From Streptomyces sporangiiformans (GTDB taxonomy: Bacteria; Actinomycetota; Actinomycetes; Streptomycetales; Streptomycetaceae): a DNA stretch of 33,078 bases. Of this stretch, positions 18,378-26,679 are shown piece after piece (the stretch's first letter is position 1; each line of letters begins with the position of its first letter). The stretch covers positions 2,015 through 35,092 of the forward strand of contig NZ_VCHX02000111.1 of the NCBI RefSeq assembly GCF_005768555.2. Reading direction: 5' to 3'. The position numbers were made by a program, and so were the translations under genes. Under the pieces are notes generated by a model. The model was not told the origin of the DNA. It ran no database searches and was given only the letters and a program-made list of their open reading frames with translations.

Positions 18378-19216
18378 ATCTGCTTCAGGAGGTGGTGGAG
18401 GAAGTCCCTTGACTCTACGGCGCCCAGGGCCGCCTCCTCGATTGTGCGAAGCATCGCCCGGTAGCGAATGAGCTGAGCCTCCGCGTCCAGGTAAGCCCCT
18501 CCGTGCTTGGTGTCCACCAAGACGGTGTCCAACTGCGGAACAGGGCCACTCGCGTACACCACCGGAGCGCTGATCCCGGCAAAGCCGTCCACGTCGAACG
18601 GCACGACACGCACGGTTACTTGAGGTCGCTCCGACTGCTCCAGGATGTGCAGCAACTGATGCCGGGCAACTTTCCTGTCCGCAGCTCGGATCCGCAGCGC
18701 CGCTTCGTGAATCACCGCTTCGTAAACGACCTCGCCCAAAATCTCCTGACGCCGCAGCCGAAAACGTACCCGCGCTTGGCGCTGCTCTTCGGAGAGCAAC
18801 GGCACCGACGAGGCGAAGATGCCCCGCATCTGCTCCTCCGTCTGCAACAGCCCCGGGACGTGCACGGTCTGGAACGTCCTCAACTCGGTCGCGTGGTACT
18901 CCAGTTCGGCCACGTTCATGTAGCCGGCAGGCACCGTCTCCCGATACTCCTCCCACCAGCCGCGTACCCGCTCAGTAGCCATGGCCACCAGCGCTTCCAC
19001 GAGGGCGGCGTCGTCACACGCGTACTGACTGGCCAGGTGACGAACGCGCTCCGCGCTCACCCCGACCCGACCCGCTTCCATCATGGAGATCTTGGTCTGC
19101 GCGATCCCCGTGCCCTCGGAGGCCTCTCGGATCGATGGCCCCGCTCGCTCCCGAAGCTTGCGCAACTCCGCACCCAACCGCGCCTGGCGCGTGCTGACGA
19201 TGCTTCTCGCTGGCAT
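18374..19216 (-). CDS. XRE-family regulator (HTH plus DUF5753-type C-terminal domain)
   Basis: The 280-aa DNA-binding protein has an N-terminal HTH (LGAELRKLRERAGPSIREAS, then GIAQTKISMMEAGRVGVSAE). A C-terminal domain typical of streptomycete regulators paired with DUF397 follows, with YRETVPAGYMNVAELEYHAT, VHVPGLLQTEEQMRG and RQEILG. Family members act in development and antibiotic control; the targets here are unknown. The ATG at 19216 has AAGGAAAGGGG upstream and begins MPARSIVS. An open frame continuing upstream lacks such a site. The perfect palindrome at 19271-19288, 55 bp upstream, is a likely autoregulatory operator. Confidence 0.93.
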   Translation of the reverse strand: MPARSIVSTRQARLGAELRKLRERAGPSIREASEGTGIAQTKISMMEAGRVGVSAERVRHLASQYACDDAALVEALVAMATERVRGWWEEYRETVPAGYMNVAELEYHATELRTFQTVHVPGLLQTEEQMRGIFASSVPLLSEEQRQARVRFRLRRQEILGEVVYEAVIHEAALRIRAADRKVARHQLLHILEQSERPQVTVRVVPFDVDGFAGISAPVVYASGPVPQLDTVLVDTKHGGAYLDAEAQLIRYRAMLRTIEEAALGAVESRDFLHHLLKQM

Positions 19217-19270
19217 GTGGCCCCTTTCCTTCGGCAGTTGGGAGCGCCAGTATCCCAGTTCAGCTTGACC

Positions 19271-19288
19271 GGGGTGAGTACTCACCCC
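19271..19288. promoter_or_regulatory. Perfect 18-bp palindrome in divergent XRE/ATPase promoter region
   Basis: GGGGTGAGTACTCACCCC is perfectly self-complementary and lies between the XRE gene (minus) and the ATPase gene (plus). TTGACC (19265-19270) abuts it on the plus strand and TACTGT (19289-19294) follows, a possible -35/-10 pair spaced by the palindrome itself. It is the best candidate operator for the neighbouring XRE protein. Binding is inference. Confidence 0.7.
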
Positions 19289-19425
19289 TACTGTCAGTAG
19301 CGCACCGCACACGCTGCGGAACCCCCGGGACCCCGGAAGCGCACCGCCCCGCCCTGCCATGGCGGGCGCGACAGAGCCACCGCCCGGACGCCGCCCCTCA
19401 CCCCGCCACCCTCCGGGAGACACCC

Positions 19426-19807
19426 ATGCCCTGGGAGTACACCGTCTACATCCCCAACGACCCCCGAGCCGTCCGCATCTGCCGCCACACCCTCCGCGAC
19501 ATCCTGACCACCCACCACCTCCCCGCCCTCATCGAACCGGCGGAGCTCCTGGCCTCCGAGCTGCTCGGGAACGCCATCCGGCACACAAAGGGCCCCGCCG
19601 CCCTGAAGCTCAGACAAGCGGGGCCCTCCTTCCGGCTCGGCGCATGGGACTCGGACCCCACGCCGCCCACGACCGCCCCGCAGGGCGACGAATCCGGCCG
19701 TAGGCCTGCACCTCGTACAGGCCTACGCCGACGACTGGGGCTGGTTCCAGGTCAACGGCTCGGCAGGCAAGTACGTCTGGTGCGAACTCGAAGCCCGGCC
19801 CAACTGA
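19426..19807 (+). pseudogene. HATPase_c anti-sigma-like ATP-binding protein, frameshifted
   Basis: This gene resembles the small GHKL ATPases (SpoIIAB/RsbW-like) that accompany XRE-DUF397 pairs. The N-terminal part is intact: ELLASELLGNAIRHTKGP (N box) and LGAWDSDPTPP (G1-like). The conserved G2 motif GRGL and the C terminus HLVQAYADDWGWF...GKYVWCEL are present, but in the +1-shifted frame from 19702 to the TGA at 19805-19807. One extra A at 19702 in CCGTAGGCC, where CCGTGGCC would encode GRGL, breaks the frame. The unshifted frame continues to 19812 with an unrelated Arg-rich tail, losing the G2 box. The gene is therefore probably non-functional, unless this is a sequence error. The ATG follows GGGAGA. 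Confidence 0.8.
19699..19727. repeat. Perfect 10-bp inverted repeat at the ATPase frameshift
   Basis: CGTAGGCCTG (19699-19708) and CAGGCCTACG (19718-19727) are perfect complements with a 9-nt loop. Removing the frameshifting A at 19702 leaves a left arm with a one-base gap against the right arm, so the insertion is exactly the base that perfects the palindrome. Confidence 0.85.
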
Positions 19808-19821
19808 CCTGACCGACGGAG

Positions 19822-21135
19822 TCAGTTGTGGCCATTGAACTCAGGCCGGTGCAGGCGGTCCGGAGTCAGCGGGCTCATGTCCGTCGCGTCGCGCGGGACG
19901 ATCTGGAAGCCCTGCCAGTGCACCGGCATCGGCGTCTGGTCCTCGTCACGGGCGATGTGGTGGAAGCCGACGTTGACCCAGACGACCGGGCGCGTGAGGT
20001 TCTCCCCGTTCACGTACTTGGCCACGTTGCCGAGGCAGTCGGGGTTGATCCGGCGGTTGTCGCTGGCGTACTGCTCGCAGGCCTTGTATTGGCTGACGTA
20101 CACGTCGTGCCGTGTGTAGGCGTGCCGCGTGTACTTGTCCGAGCGGTTGTGGACGATCTCCCAGGACCGCGGATGCCCGTCCGCGTTCCTGCTCGCCGAC
20201 GCGACCACGCGCCACCAGCGGTCGTTCGCGTTGTCCCCCGCGAACTCCTTGGTCATCTGCTTGCGGCTGGTCTTGAGCTGCCCGTGCCCCATCTCGGCGT
20301 TCGTGCCGTTCGTCGTCGTGTCGTACTGCTCGACCTTCGACTTCCAGGAGCCGCCCGGCTTGAAGTCGAGCCGCCACAGGACGCTGTGCTGGTGGCTGAG
20401 GGCCTTGGCGGCACCGTTCTGCCCGACCGGCCAGCCGGTGCCGTCGGAGGCGTTGAAGTCGCCTCCGGAGAGGTTGCCGGTGGCGCCCTCCTTGGCGGTG
20501 ATCGTGCCGTCGTCCGAGAAGTTCCACTGGGTGACGTAGTGATACCAGCCGACCGCGTGGAGGGTGTAGACGACCAGGTCCTGGCCCTGCGCCGAGTCGA
20601 TACGGGCCCGGCCCTCCCCCACGTCACCGCTGTCCCCGTGGTACGCGAACCCGCGCGGCTGCGTCGTCACGCACAGCCCCTTGACCGTCCCCACGTCGGC
20701 CACCCGGAAGCTCCGGACCGTCCCGCCGGGGCAGTCCGCCGCCTTGATCGGCAGCGCGCCCTCGCCGAAGCGCTCGTCGGTGACGTCGTTGTACTCGTCC
20801 GAACCGTCGTCGTACGGCACGTTGATCTGCGCGAGCCGCGCGCTGCCGAGCACCTCGATGGGCTTGCTCTCATGCCGCGGCTGGTAGGTGACATGGGTGA
20901 GGACCAGCCCGGCGGTGGGGCTGTTGCGCCAGCACATCCGCCACGTGGTGCCGCCCGGGAGCTTCTTCGTGATCACGGAGTCGCCGGTGCAGGCCGGGGC
21001 GGCTGCGGGGGCGGCGGGGGCGCTCCTGCCGCCTGCCTCCGCGTGGCCGGGGAGGGAGAAGAGGACAGCCGCGCTGACCACGGCCCAAGCGCCGAAGTGG
21101 GTGGTCCTGTGGGCGAAACCCTGGAACTTGCGCAT
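19822..21135 (-). CDS. Secreted copper amine oxidase-like catalytic domain, altered cofactor motif
   Basis: The 437 aa have a signal peptide (to about residue 35) and a copper amine oxidase (CAO) catalytic fold; CAOs oxidise primary amines to aldehydes. Visible landmarks are INVPYDDGSDEY with a candidate catalytic Asp at about 117, and a VGWYHYVTQWNFSDDGTI segment matching the CAO VGNYDY region. The HQH copper pair is at 248-250, RLDF follows, and the third copper histidine is in FHHIARDEDQTPMP at about 393. The usual T-x-x-N-Y-[DE] cofactor motif reads A-V-G-W-Y-H at 194-199: the tyrosine (198) remains but Asn is Trp and Asp is His. The N2/N3 domains expected before it are absent here and appear to be encoded by the gene 32 bp upstream. 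AAGGAC precedes the ATG. Confidence 0.75.
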   Translation of the reverse strand: MRKFQGFAHRTTHFGAWAVVSAAVLFSLPGHAEAGGRSAPAAPAAAPACTGDSVITKKLPGGTTWRMCWRNSPTAGLVLTHVTYQPRHESKPIEVLGSARLAQINVPYDDGSDEYNDVTDERFGEGALPIKAADCPGGTVRSFRVADVGTVKGLCVTTQPRGFAYHGDSGDVGEGRARIDSAQGQDLVVYTLHAVGWYHYVTQWNFSDDGTITAKEGATGNLSGGDFNASDGTGWPVGQNGAAKALSHQHSVLWRLDFKPGGSWKSKVEQYDTTTNGTNAEMGHGQLKTSRKQMTKEFAGDNANDRWWRVVASASRNADGHPRSWEIVHNRSDKYTRHAYTRHDVYVSQYKACEQYASDNRRINPDCLGNVAKYVNGENLTRPVVWVNVGFHHIARDEDQTPMPVHWQGFQIVPRDATDMSPLTPDRLHRPEFNGHN

Positions 21136-21167
21136 GATGAGTACGTCCTTCTGTACGTCTTGCCCGG

Positions 21168-22004
21168 TCACGGGAGGCGGTGCGCCGTGCGGGCGCTGAG
21201 GTCGACGACGAACTGGCGGGTATCGATCCACGGCCCGCCCTTGACCCGCGTGAACAGCCGCACGCAGCGGTGCGCCCCGTCGCAGTCGGCCGGCCCCGCC
21301 GTACCGCGCTTCTCGTAGACCAGCCCCTGCACCGCCAACTGCCCTCCGATGACCAGAGATCGACCGGTGGCGGCCTCGAAGTCCTGGCGCACGCCGTCCC
21401 CGAGCGGGCTCGCGAGCAGCACCTTCAGCGCCTCGCGGGCCTCCTCACCGGAGGGCGGCGGCTGAACTCCACTGGCGGACTCGGTCCGTACGACCCGTCC
21501 GGTACCGAGGTCGACGGTCTTCTTCACGAAGCGGTCGTCGCGGTAGTCGTAGAAGAAGACGTCCGCACTCCGCGCGCCGTCCCCCGTTCCTTCGCCGAGG
21601 TCGGCGGTGAGGAACTGCGGTGTCCCGTCCTGCCCCCGGACATCCTCGCTCGTCGTGCGCAACGTCCGGTCGCCGGTGAGGGCGGCCTGCCGGGCACGGT
21701 CGATCTCGCCGTCGGTGAGCGGATCGACGCCGGTCCCGCTCCCCGTCCCGTTCCCCTCGCCGTTCCCGTTGACGGCCGCGGGCGACGAGGCGTACGGCGA
21801 CGAAGGCGCCGATGCCGCTGTGGCGGACGGCGCGACCCCCGTACGCGCCGCCGCCCCCTCGTCCCCCTCGTCCCCGGCGGCGTTCATCGGCAGCGTCACG
21901 GCGACCATCGCCGCCGTACCGACGACCGCCACCGCCGTACCCGCGACCAGCCGGCGCAATGCCGTACGGCGCTCTCCTACTCGTTCTCTTACTCGTTCGT
22001 TCAT
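21168..22004 (-). CDS. Membrane/exported protein resembling CAO N2-N3 domains
   Basis: The 278-aa protein has an Arg-rich N terminus (ERRTALRRLVAG), one hydrophobic helix at about 19-40 that could be a signal or membrane anchor, and a Ser/Ala/Gly linker to about 92. The folded part begins VDPLTDGEIDRARQAAL, like the start of CAO N2 domains. It continues with FFYDYRDDRFVKKTVDLGTG and SGVQPPPSGEEAREAL, which match the CAO pattern ending in GVQPPLTxEE. It ends with an N3-like RLFTRVKGGPWI and VVDLSARTAHRL. It is the first gene of a two-gene unit, 32 bp before the catalytic-domain gene. I infer that the two products assemble into one split CAO-like protein outside the cell. GGGGGAG precedes the ATG at 22004. 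Confidence 0.7.
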   Translation of the reverse strand: MNERVRERVGERRTALRRLVAGTAVAVVGTAAMVAVTLPMNAAGDEGDEGAAARTGVAPSATAASAPSSPYASSPAAVNGNGEGNGTGSGTGVDPLTDGEIDRARQAALTGDRTLRTTSEDVRGQDGTPQFLTADLGEGTGDGARSADVFFYDYRDDRFVKKTVDLGTGRVVRTESASGVQPPPSGEEAREALKVLLASPLGDGVRQDFEAATGRSLVIGGQLAVQGLVYEKRGTAGPADCDGAHRCVRLFTRVKGGPWIDTRQFVVDLSARTAHRLP

Positions 22005-22202
22005 GTCTCCCCCGTGATGTGTCGGGCGTCCCGGATGTCTCCGGTGCCTCAAGTCCAGCCGCAGCGAGCGTTGTTCAGCAGGCCCCTTCCGTCACACCGA
22101 ACAAAGACGTCAAGCCTGCTGAGAGGCCATGAGCCCGCTTGCGGCAGTCCGGAGGGCTCCCTACCGTGGCCGGGACACGGGGGACGAGAGGGAGATCTGA
22201 AC

Positions 22203-25200
22203 ATGGGGCGTCGCGAGACTCCGGTGGACCCTGCGACGGGCCCGGTCCAGCGCTTCGCGTACGAACTGCGCAAGCTCCGCCAGGAGGCGGGCGGCCTCAC
22301 GTACCGCGAGATGGCCCGCCGGGCCCACTACTCGGTGACGTCCCTCTCCCAGGCGGCCGCCGGCGAGCAACTGCCTTCCCTGGCCGTGACCCTGGCGTAC
22401 GTCAAGGCCTGCGGCGGTGACCCGGAGGAGTGGGATCGCCGCTGGCACGAGGCGTCCGAGGAGTCGGCGACGACCCGCGAGGACGACGACACCGATGCGC
22501 CCTACCCGGGCTTGTCCCGCTACGAACCGACCGACCACGACCGCTTCTTCGGCCGTGACGACCTGGTGGAAGCCCTCCGCGCGCTGACCGCGTCGCACCG
22601 TTTCACGGCGGTCTTCGGCCCGTCGGGCAGCGGCAAGTCGTCGCTGCTGCGGGCGGGCCTGATACCGGACCTCCAGAAGACCGGCATAGCCGCCCTGCGC
22701 ATCCTCACTCCCGGCGAACACCCCCTCCGTACGCATGAGAAGGCTCTGGAACCGCAGAACGACGGAGGTCCCGGCGACAGGGGAGACACGGGCGACACGG
22801 TGCTGGTGGTCGACCAGTTCGAGGAGGTGTTCACGCTCTGCCGGGACCAAACGGAACGCACGGAGTTCATCGACCGCCTGCTCGCGGCACGCACGGACCC
22901 CGGCAGCGGACTGCGTGTCGTCGTCGCGGTCCGGGCGGACTTCTACGGTCACTGCGCCGAACACCGGGCCCTGGCGGACGCGCTGAGCGAGGCCAGTCTC
23001 CTGGTGGGCCCCATGACCCGGGCCGAACTGCGGGAGGCGGTGATCCGGCCCGCTCAGTCGGCGGGCCTGATCGTCGAACGCGACCTGACCGCCCATCTCG
23101 TCGAGGAGGTGGACGGCGAACCCGGCGGTCTGCCCCTCCTCTCCCACGCCCTGCGCGAGACATGGCGCCGGCGCCGGGGCCGGGCCCTGACGATGGCGGC
23201 GTACGAGGCGGCGGGGGGCGTACGGGGAGCGATCGCGAAGACGGCGGAGGACGTGTACGCGACCCTGTCTCCCGAACAGGCGGCCCTGGCCCGTCAGCTC
23301 CTGCTCCGCCTGATCACCCCCGGCGAGGGCTCCCAGGACACCCGCCGCCCGGTCGACCGCACGGAACTCGGCTTCGCTCCCGCCGACGAAGTCGCCCTGG
23401 TCCTGGAGCGGTTGACCCGTGCCCGCCTCCTCACCCTCGACGACAACACGGTCGACCTCGCCCACGAGGCCCTGATCACGTCCTGGCCCCGACTGCACTC
23501 CTGGATCGGGGAGACCCGCGAACACCTGCGCACCCACCGCCGCCTCACGGAGGCCGCCCGGGCCTGGGACGACCTGGGCCGCGACCCGGGAGCCCTCTAC
23601 CGGGGCACACGCCTCGCCACGGCGGACGAACACCTCACGGACCAGCCCCTGGCCCCGCTGGAGGAAGCCTTCCTCACCGCGAGCCGCACCACCCACACCA
23701 CGGAACTGCGCCGCCGCCGGGGCCTGTTCACCACCCTCGCCACCCTCCTTGTCCTCGCCCTCATCGCCGGCGTCACGGCCTGGCAGCAGTCCCGGACGAG
23801 CGACCGGCGCCACCGTGAGGCCGAGGCCCGGCGGATCGCGACGGTGGCGGACAGCATGCGGTTCGCGGATCCGGTGAAAGCGATGCAACTGAGTGTCGCG
23901 GCGTGGCGGTTGGCGCACACCACCGAGACCCGCTCGGCACTGCTGGGCGGGATGACCCAGCACGAGCTGGACACCTTCGCGGTACCGGACGCCGACGTCG
24001 GCCGCCGCTCCCACCAGGACACCCCGCAGACCGCCCTCGACGTGACGGCGGACGGCCGCACCCTGGTCTCCGTCTCACGCGACCGCATCAGGACGTGGGA
24101 CCTGCGCACCCACCGCCGCACCCACGACCACCCCGGCCCCGGCAAGCTGATGGCAGACGGCAGCGAGGTCGTCATCAGCCCGGACGGCCGTCTGCTCGCA
24201 CTGCTCAACCAGGGCGGCACCCGGCTGTGGGACGTGCACACAGGCCGCGAGCTCGGCAGGCTCGGGTCCCGTAACGCGAGCATCGCGGCGTTCGGCCCCG
24301 GCGGCCGCACCCTGATCGTCCAGATCGACGACGGTGAGGCACCCGTCGCCCAGGTCTGGGACGTGCGGACCCTGCGACGCCTCATCCAGGTGGGGAACGA
24401 CTTCTCCGAGGCCCTGCGGGACCCCGTGACCGACCCCGACGGCCGGTGGCTGGTGACCTGCAGGGACCGCTGGCCGCTGCAGGTCTGGGACATCGCCGAA
24501 CAGCGGCGGGTGACACCACCCTGGGCCTCCCGGATGCGCAAGGGATCCTGCGACGACGAGGGCTCGTACGGCTTCTCCCCGGACGGCCGCCAGTTCCTGG
24601 TCGTCACCGACACCGGCGTACAGAGATGGGACCTCCGCTCGAACCGCGAGCTGCCCACCGTGGAGCTGCCCGGCGCGTCCCTCTACGACTACCGGCTCAG
24701 CGCGGACGGCCGGTTCATGGTCGCCCACGCCGGCAACGAGATCCAGCTGTGGCGGCTCTCGGTGTCAGAGCTGTCAGGCCCGGTGTTCCACCACGCGCTG
24801 GTCAGCGAGCAGCCGGGCGACGTCGAGCTGGACCTCGCCGCGGGCGCCGTCCGCTATCTGACCCCGGGCGGTACGGCGGTCCGGTCCCTGAGCCTCGGCC
24901 GGGCGACCTCGCGATGGCATCGACAGCCGTACGACGGCGTCCTCCTGGCCGAGGACGGCCGGACCCTGGCTGTCCTCAGCCCGAACGGGAAGACGGCCTT
25001 CCAGCTGCGGGACACCCGAAGCGGCCGTGTCATATCCAGGCCACCGGGCAATCCCTGCATCCTCGCGGGCACGGAGGCGGAGCCCGTGACCGACTGCTCC
25101 CCACCGATGGCCTTCAGCGCCGACGGCCGCTACTTCGCGTATCTTCAGACCGGGGCGAACACCGAGCCGGGGCTGTCGACGCGGCAGCGGGTCATGGTGT

Positions 25201-26024
25201 GGGACGTCAGGGCCCGGCGTGAGCACGCGGCCGTCGACATCAGGACCACCGACATCGACGGTGTGGGCTCGCTCTCCCTCACCCCCGACGGCCGCACCCT
25301 GCTGGTCGCCCGGCACGGACCGCTGATCGCCAAGAGCGGGCCGGGTTCGCCGGTCGTCGAGGTCTGGGACCTGCGCCGGGACAAGAAGTCCAAGGGGGCC
25401 GAGAGGGCAAGGAGGACCAGGAGCCTGCCGTTGCCCGGATTCACCGGCGCGATCACCGCCCTGCACCCCGACTCGCGCAAGCTGGTGTCCGCGAACGGCA
25501 CGATCGCCGACCTCCACTCCGGCCGGACGACCAAGCGGGTGCTGGGCGACGACGACGCCCTCGCACTGGCCTTCAGCCCTGACGGGGCGTACCTGGCCGT
25601 GGCCGACAACGGGGGGCGGGTCACCCTGTGGGACGGCGACCTGCGCCGACGCGTCGGCATCCTGTCCGGCACGTACGCCGACACCGGCAGGGAGAACCCG
25701 GGCTCCGTGCAGGCCCTGGCCTTCTCCCTCGACGGCCGCAACCTGGCCGTCGCCGACGACTCCGGTACCGTCCAGCTGTGGGACGTGCCGTCCAACCAGC
25801 GCCTGGGCTCCGCCCTCCCCACCCCGGGCGACGGCGTCTCCTCACTCGCTTTCAGCGAGAACGGCACCACCCTCCACGTCACCAGCCCTCACGTCCCCCT
25901 CCAGAAGTACGACCTCGCCCCGGAGAGCCTGGTCCACCAGGTCTGCACCCGCGTCGGCTCGGGCCTCTCCCCCGCCGACTGGAAGACGTACCTCCCGGAC
26001 CTGCCTTACGAGCGCACGTGCTGA
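22203..26024 (+). CDS. XRE-HTH / STAND NTPase / transmembrane / WD40 protein
   Basis: The 1273-aa protein has four parts. An N-terminal XRE-type HTH (about 15-80) contains ELRKLRQEAGGLTYREMARR and HYSVTSLSQAAAGEQLPSL. An nSTAND1-like NTPase (about 100-500) carries FFGRDDLVEAL, P-loop GPSGSGKSS at 139-147, Walker B VLVVDQFEE near 200-208, and GGLPLLSHALRETW. A single membrane helix follows at about 506-527 (FTTLATLLVLALIAGVTAW). The rest is about 14 WD40-like repeats (SPDGRLLAL...TRLWD and similar), enough for two seven-bladed propellers. STAND proteins are signal-triggered switches that oligomerise. Both DNA-binding-like and membrane segments in one chain suggest a membrane-tethered sensor, but the HTH may act in protein contact. 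The ATG follows GGGAG. Confidence 0.92.
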   Translation: MGRRETPVDPATGPVQRFAYELRKLRQEAGGLTYREMARRAHYSVTSLSQAAAGEQLPSLAVTLAYVKACGGDPEEWDRRWHEASEESATTREDDDTDAPYPGLSRYEPTDHDRFFGRDDLVEALRALTASHRFTAVFGPSGSGKSSLLRAGLIPDLQKTGIAALRILTPGEHPLRTHEKALEPQNDGGPGDRGDTGDTVLVVDQFEEVFTLCRDQTERTEFIDRLLAARTDPGSGLRVVVAVRADFYGHCAEHRALADALSEASLLVGPMTRAELREAVIRPAQSAGLIVERDLTAHLVEEVDGEPGGLPLLSHALRETWRRRRGRALTMAAYEAAGGVRGAIAKTAEDVYATLSPEQAALARQLLLRLITPGEGSQDTRRPVDRTELGFAPADEVALVLERLTRARLLTLDDNTVDLAHEALITSWPRLHSWIGETREHLRTHRRLTEAARAWDDLGRDPGALYRGTRLATADEHLTDQPLAPLEEAFLTASRTTHTTELRRRRGLFTTLATLLVLALIAGVTAWQQSRTSDRRHREAEARRIATVADSMRFADPVKAMQLSVAAWRLAHTTETRSALLGGMTQHELDTFAVPDADVGRRSHQDTPQTALDVTADGRTLVSVSRDRIRTWDLRTHRRTHDHPGPGKLMADGSEVVISPDGRLLALLNQGGTRLWDVHTGRELGRLGSRNASIAAFGPGGRTLIVQIDDGEAPVAQVWDVRTLRRLIQVGNDFSEALRDPVTDPDGRWLVTCRDRWPLQVWDIAEQRRVTPPWASRMRKGSCDDEGSYGFSPDGRQFLVVTDTGVQRWDLRSNRELPTVELPGASLYDYRLSADGRFMVAHAGNEIQLWRLSVSELSGPVFHHALVSEQPGDVELDLAAGAVRYLTPGGTAVRSLSLGRATSRWHRQPYDGVLLAEDGRTLAVLSPNGKTAFQLRDTRSGRVISRPPGNPCILAGTEAEPVTDCSPPMAFSADGRYFAYLQTGANTEPGLSTRQRVMVWDVRARREHAAVDIRTTDIDGVGSLSLTPDGRTLLVARHGPLIAKSGPGSPVVEVWDLRRDKKSKGAERARRTRSLPLPGFTGAITALHPDSRKLVSANGTIADLHSGRTTKRVLGDDDALALAFSPDGAYLAVADNGGRVTLWDGDLRRRVGILSGTYADTGRENPGSVQALAFSLDGRNLAVADDSGTVQLWDVPSNQRLGSALPTPGDGVSSLAFSENGTTLHVTSPHVPLQKYDLAPESLVHQVCTRVGSGLSPADWKTYLPDLPYERTC

Positions 26025-26262
26025 ACGTCCGCGACCCGCACTTGGAACATCCGGCCCCGGGGACGAGTCGACGGCGAACGCGAGGTCGTCCGACAGCCCC
26101 AGTAACCGCCCCTGTTCAGCGAACCCGATCCTCACTACTCCCGTCCAACCGTCCACCGTCTGCTCGGTCTCACCACATGCGCCGGAACCGGCAGAGGCGA
26201 ATAATTGCTGATGTAAGCCGCGAATCGCCGGAACCGAAACCAACCGGAAGGTGGCGACCGCC
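26025..26262. other. Intergenic, possible minus-strand gene remnant
   Basis: These 238 bp hold no convincing complete gene. On the minus strand about 26160-26050 reads VDGWTGVVRIGFAEQGRLLG then LSDDLAFAVDSSPG, protein-like rather than shadow-like. It has no credible start and runs into the antisense of the STAND gene. It could be the fossil end of a lost gene. Confidence 0.3.
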
Positions 26263-26658
26263 ATGGCTGAACACCCGCACGCCGCACTGATCCGCAGGGG
26301 CTACGACGCCTTCAACAACGGCGACATGGACACCCTGCGCACGATGTTCTCGGGAGACGCCACGCACCACTCACCCGGCAATCACCCGCTGTCCGGCGAC
26401 TTCAAGGGCCAGGACGCGATCTTCGACCTGTACCGCCGGCTCTTCGAGGAGACGAACGGGACCGTCCGCGCCGAACTCCTCCAGCTGCTCGTCGATGGCA
26501 GGGGCCACGTGATGTCCTTCCACCGCGCCACAGCGGAGCGCAACGGCAAGCGGCTCGACGAGAACGCGGGCATTGTCTTCCGCATCGTCGGAGACAAGAT
26601 CACCGATCTCGACGAATGCACCGAGGACATCGACAAGGTCAACGCGTTCTGGTCGTGA
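26263..26658 (+). CDS. SnoaL-like (NTF2-fold) protein
   Basis: The 131-aa alpha+beta-barrel protein has an N-terminal helix HAALIRRGYDAFNNGDMDTL, then MFSGDATHHSPGNHPLSGDF, KGQDAIFDLYRRLFEET and a C-terminal strand GIVFRIVGDKITDLDECTED. Members include polyketide cyclases and many uncharacterised small-molecule-binding or stress proteins. No partner pathway is visible here, so function is open. The ATG at 26263 is preferred to an in-frame GTG at 26251 because AAGGTGG lies 8 nt before it and overlaps the GTG. Confidence 0.85.
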   Translation: MAEHPHAALIRRGYDAFNNGDMDTLRTMFSGDATHHSPGNHPLSGDFKGQDAIFDLYRRLFEETNGTVRAELLQLLVDGRGHVMSFHRATAERNGKRLDENAGIVFRIVGDKITDLDECTEDIDKVNAFWS

Positions 26659-26679
26659 TGCCCTCACCACCCTGAGCAC

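Noticed and set aside
19426..19812. Treating the ATPase frame as an intact 128-residue protein ending in an Arg-rich tail
   Set aside because: The conserved C-terminal half lies in the other frame; the Arg-rich tail is an out-of-frame reading.
18186..26024. A defence island (XRE, STAND, WD40 near a tandem gene array)
   Set aside because: No nuclease, reverse transcriptase, methylase, toxin effector, integrase or transposase is visible; XRE-DUF397 and WD40-STAND genes are routine in Streptomyces chromosomes.
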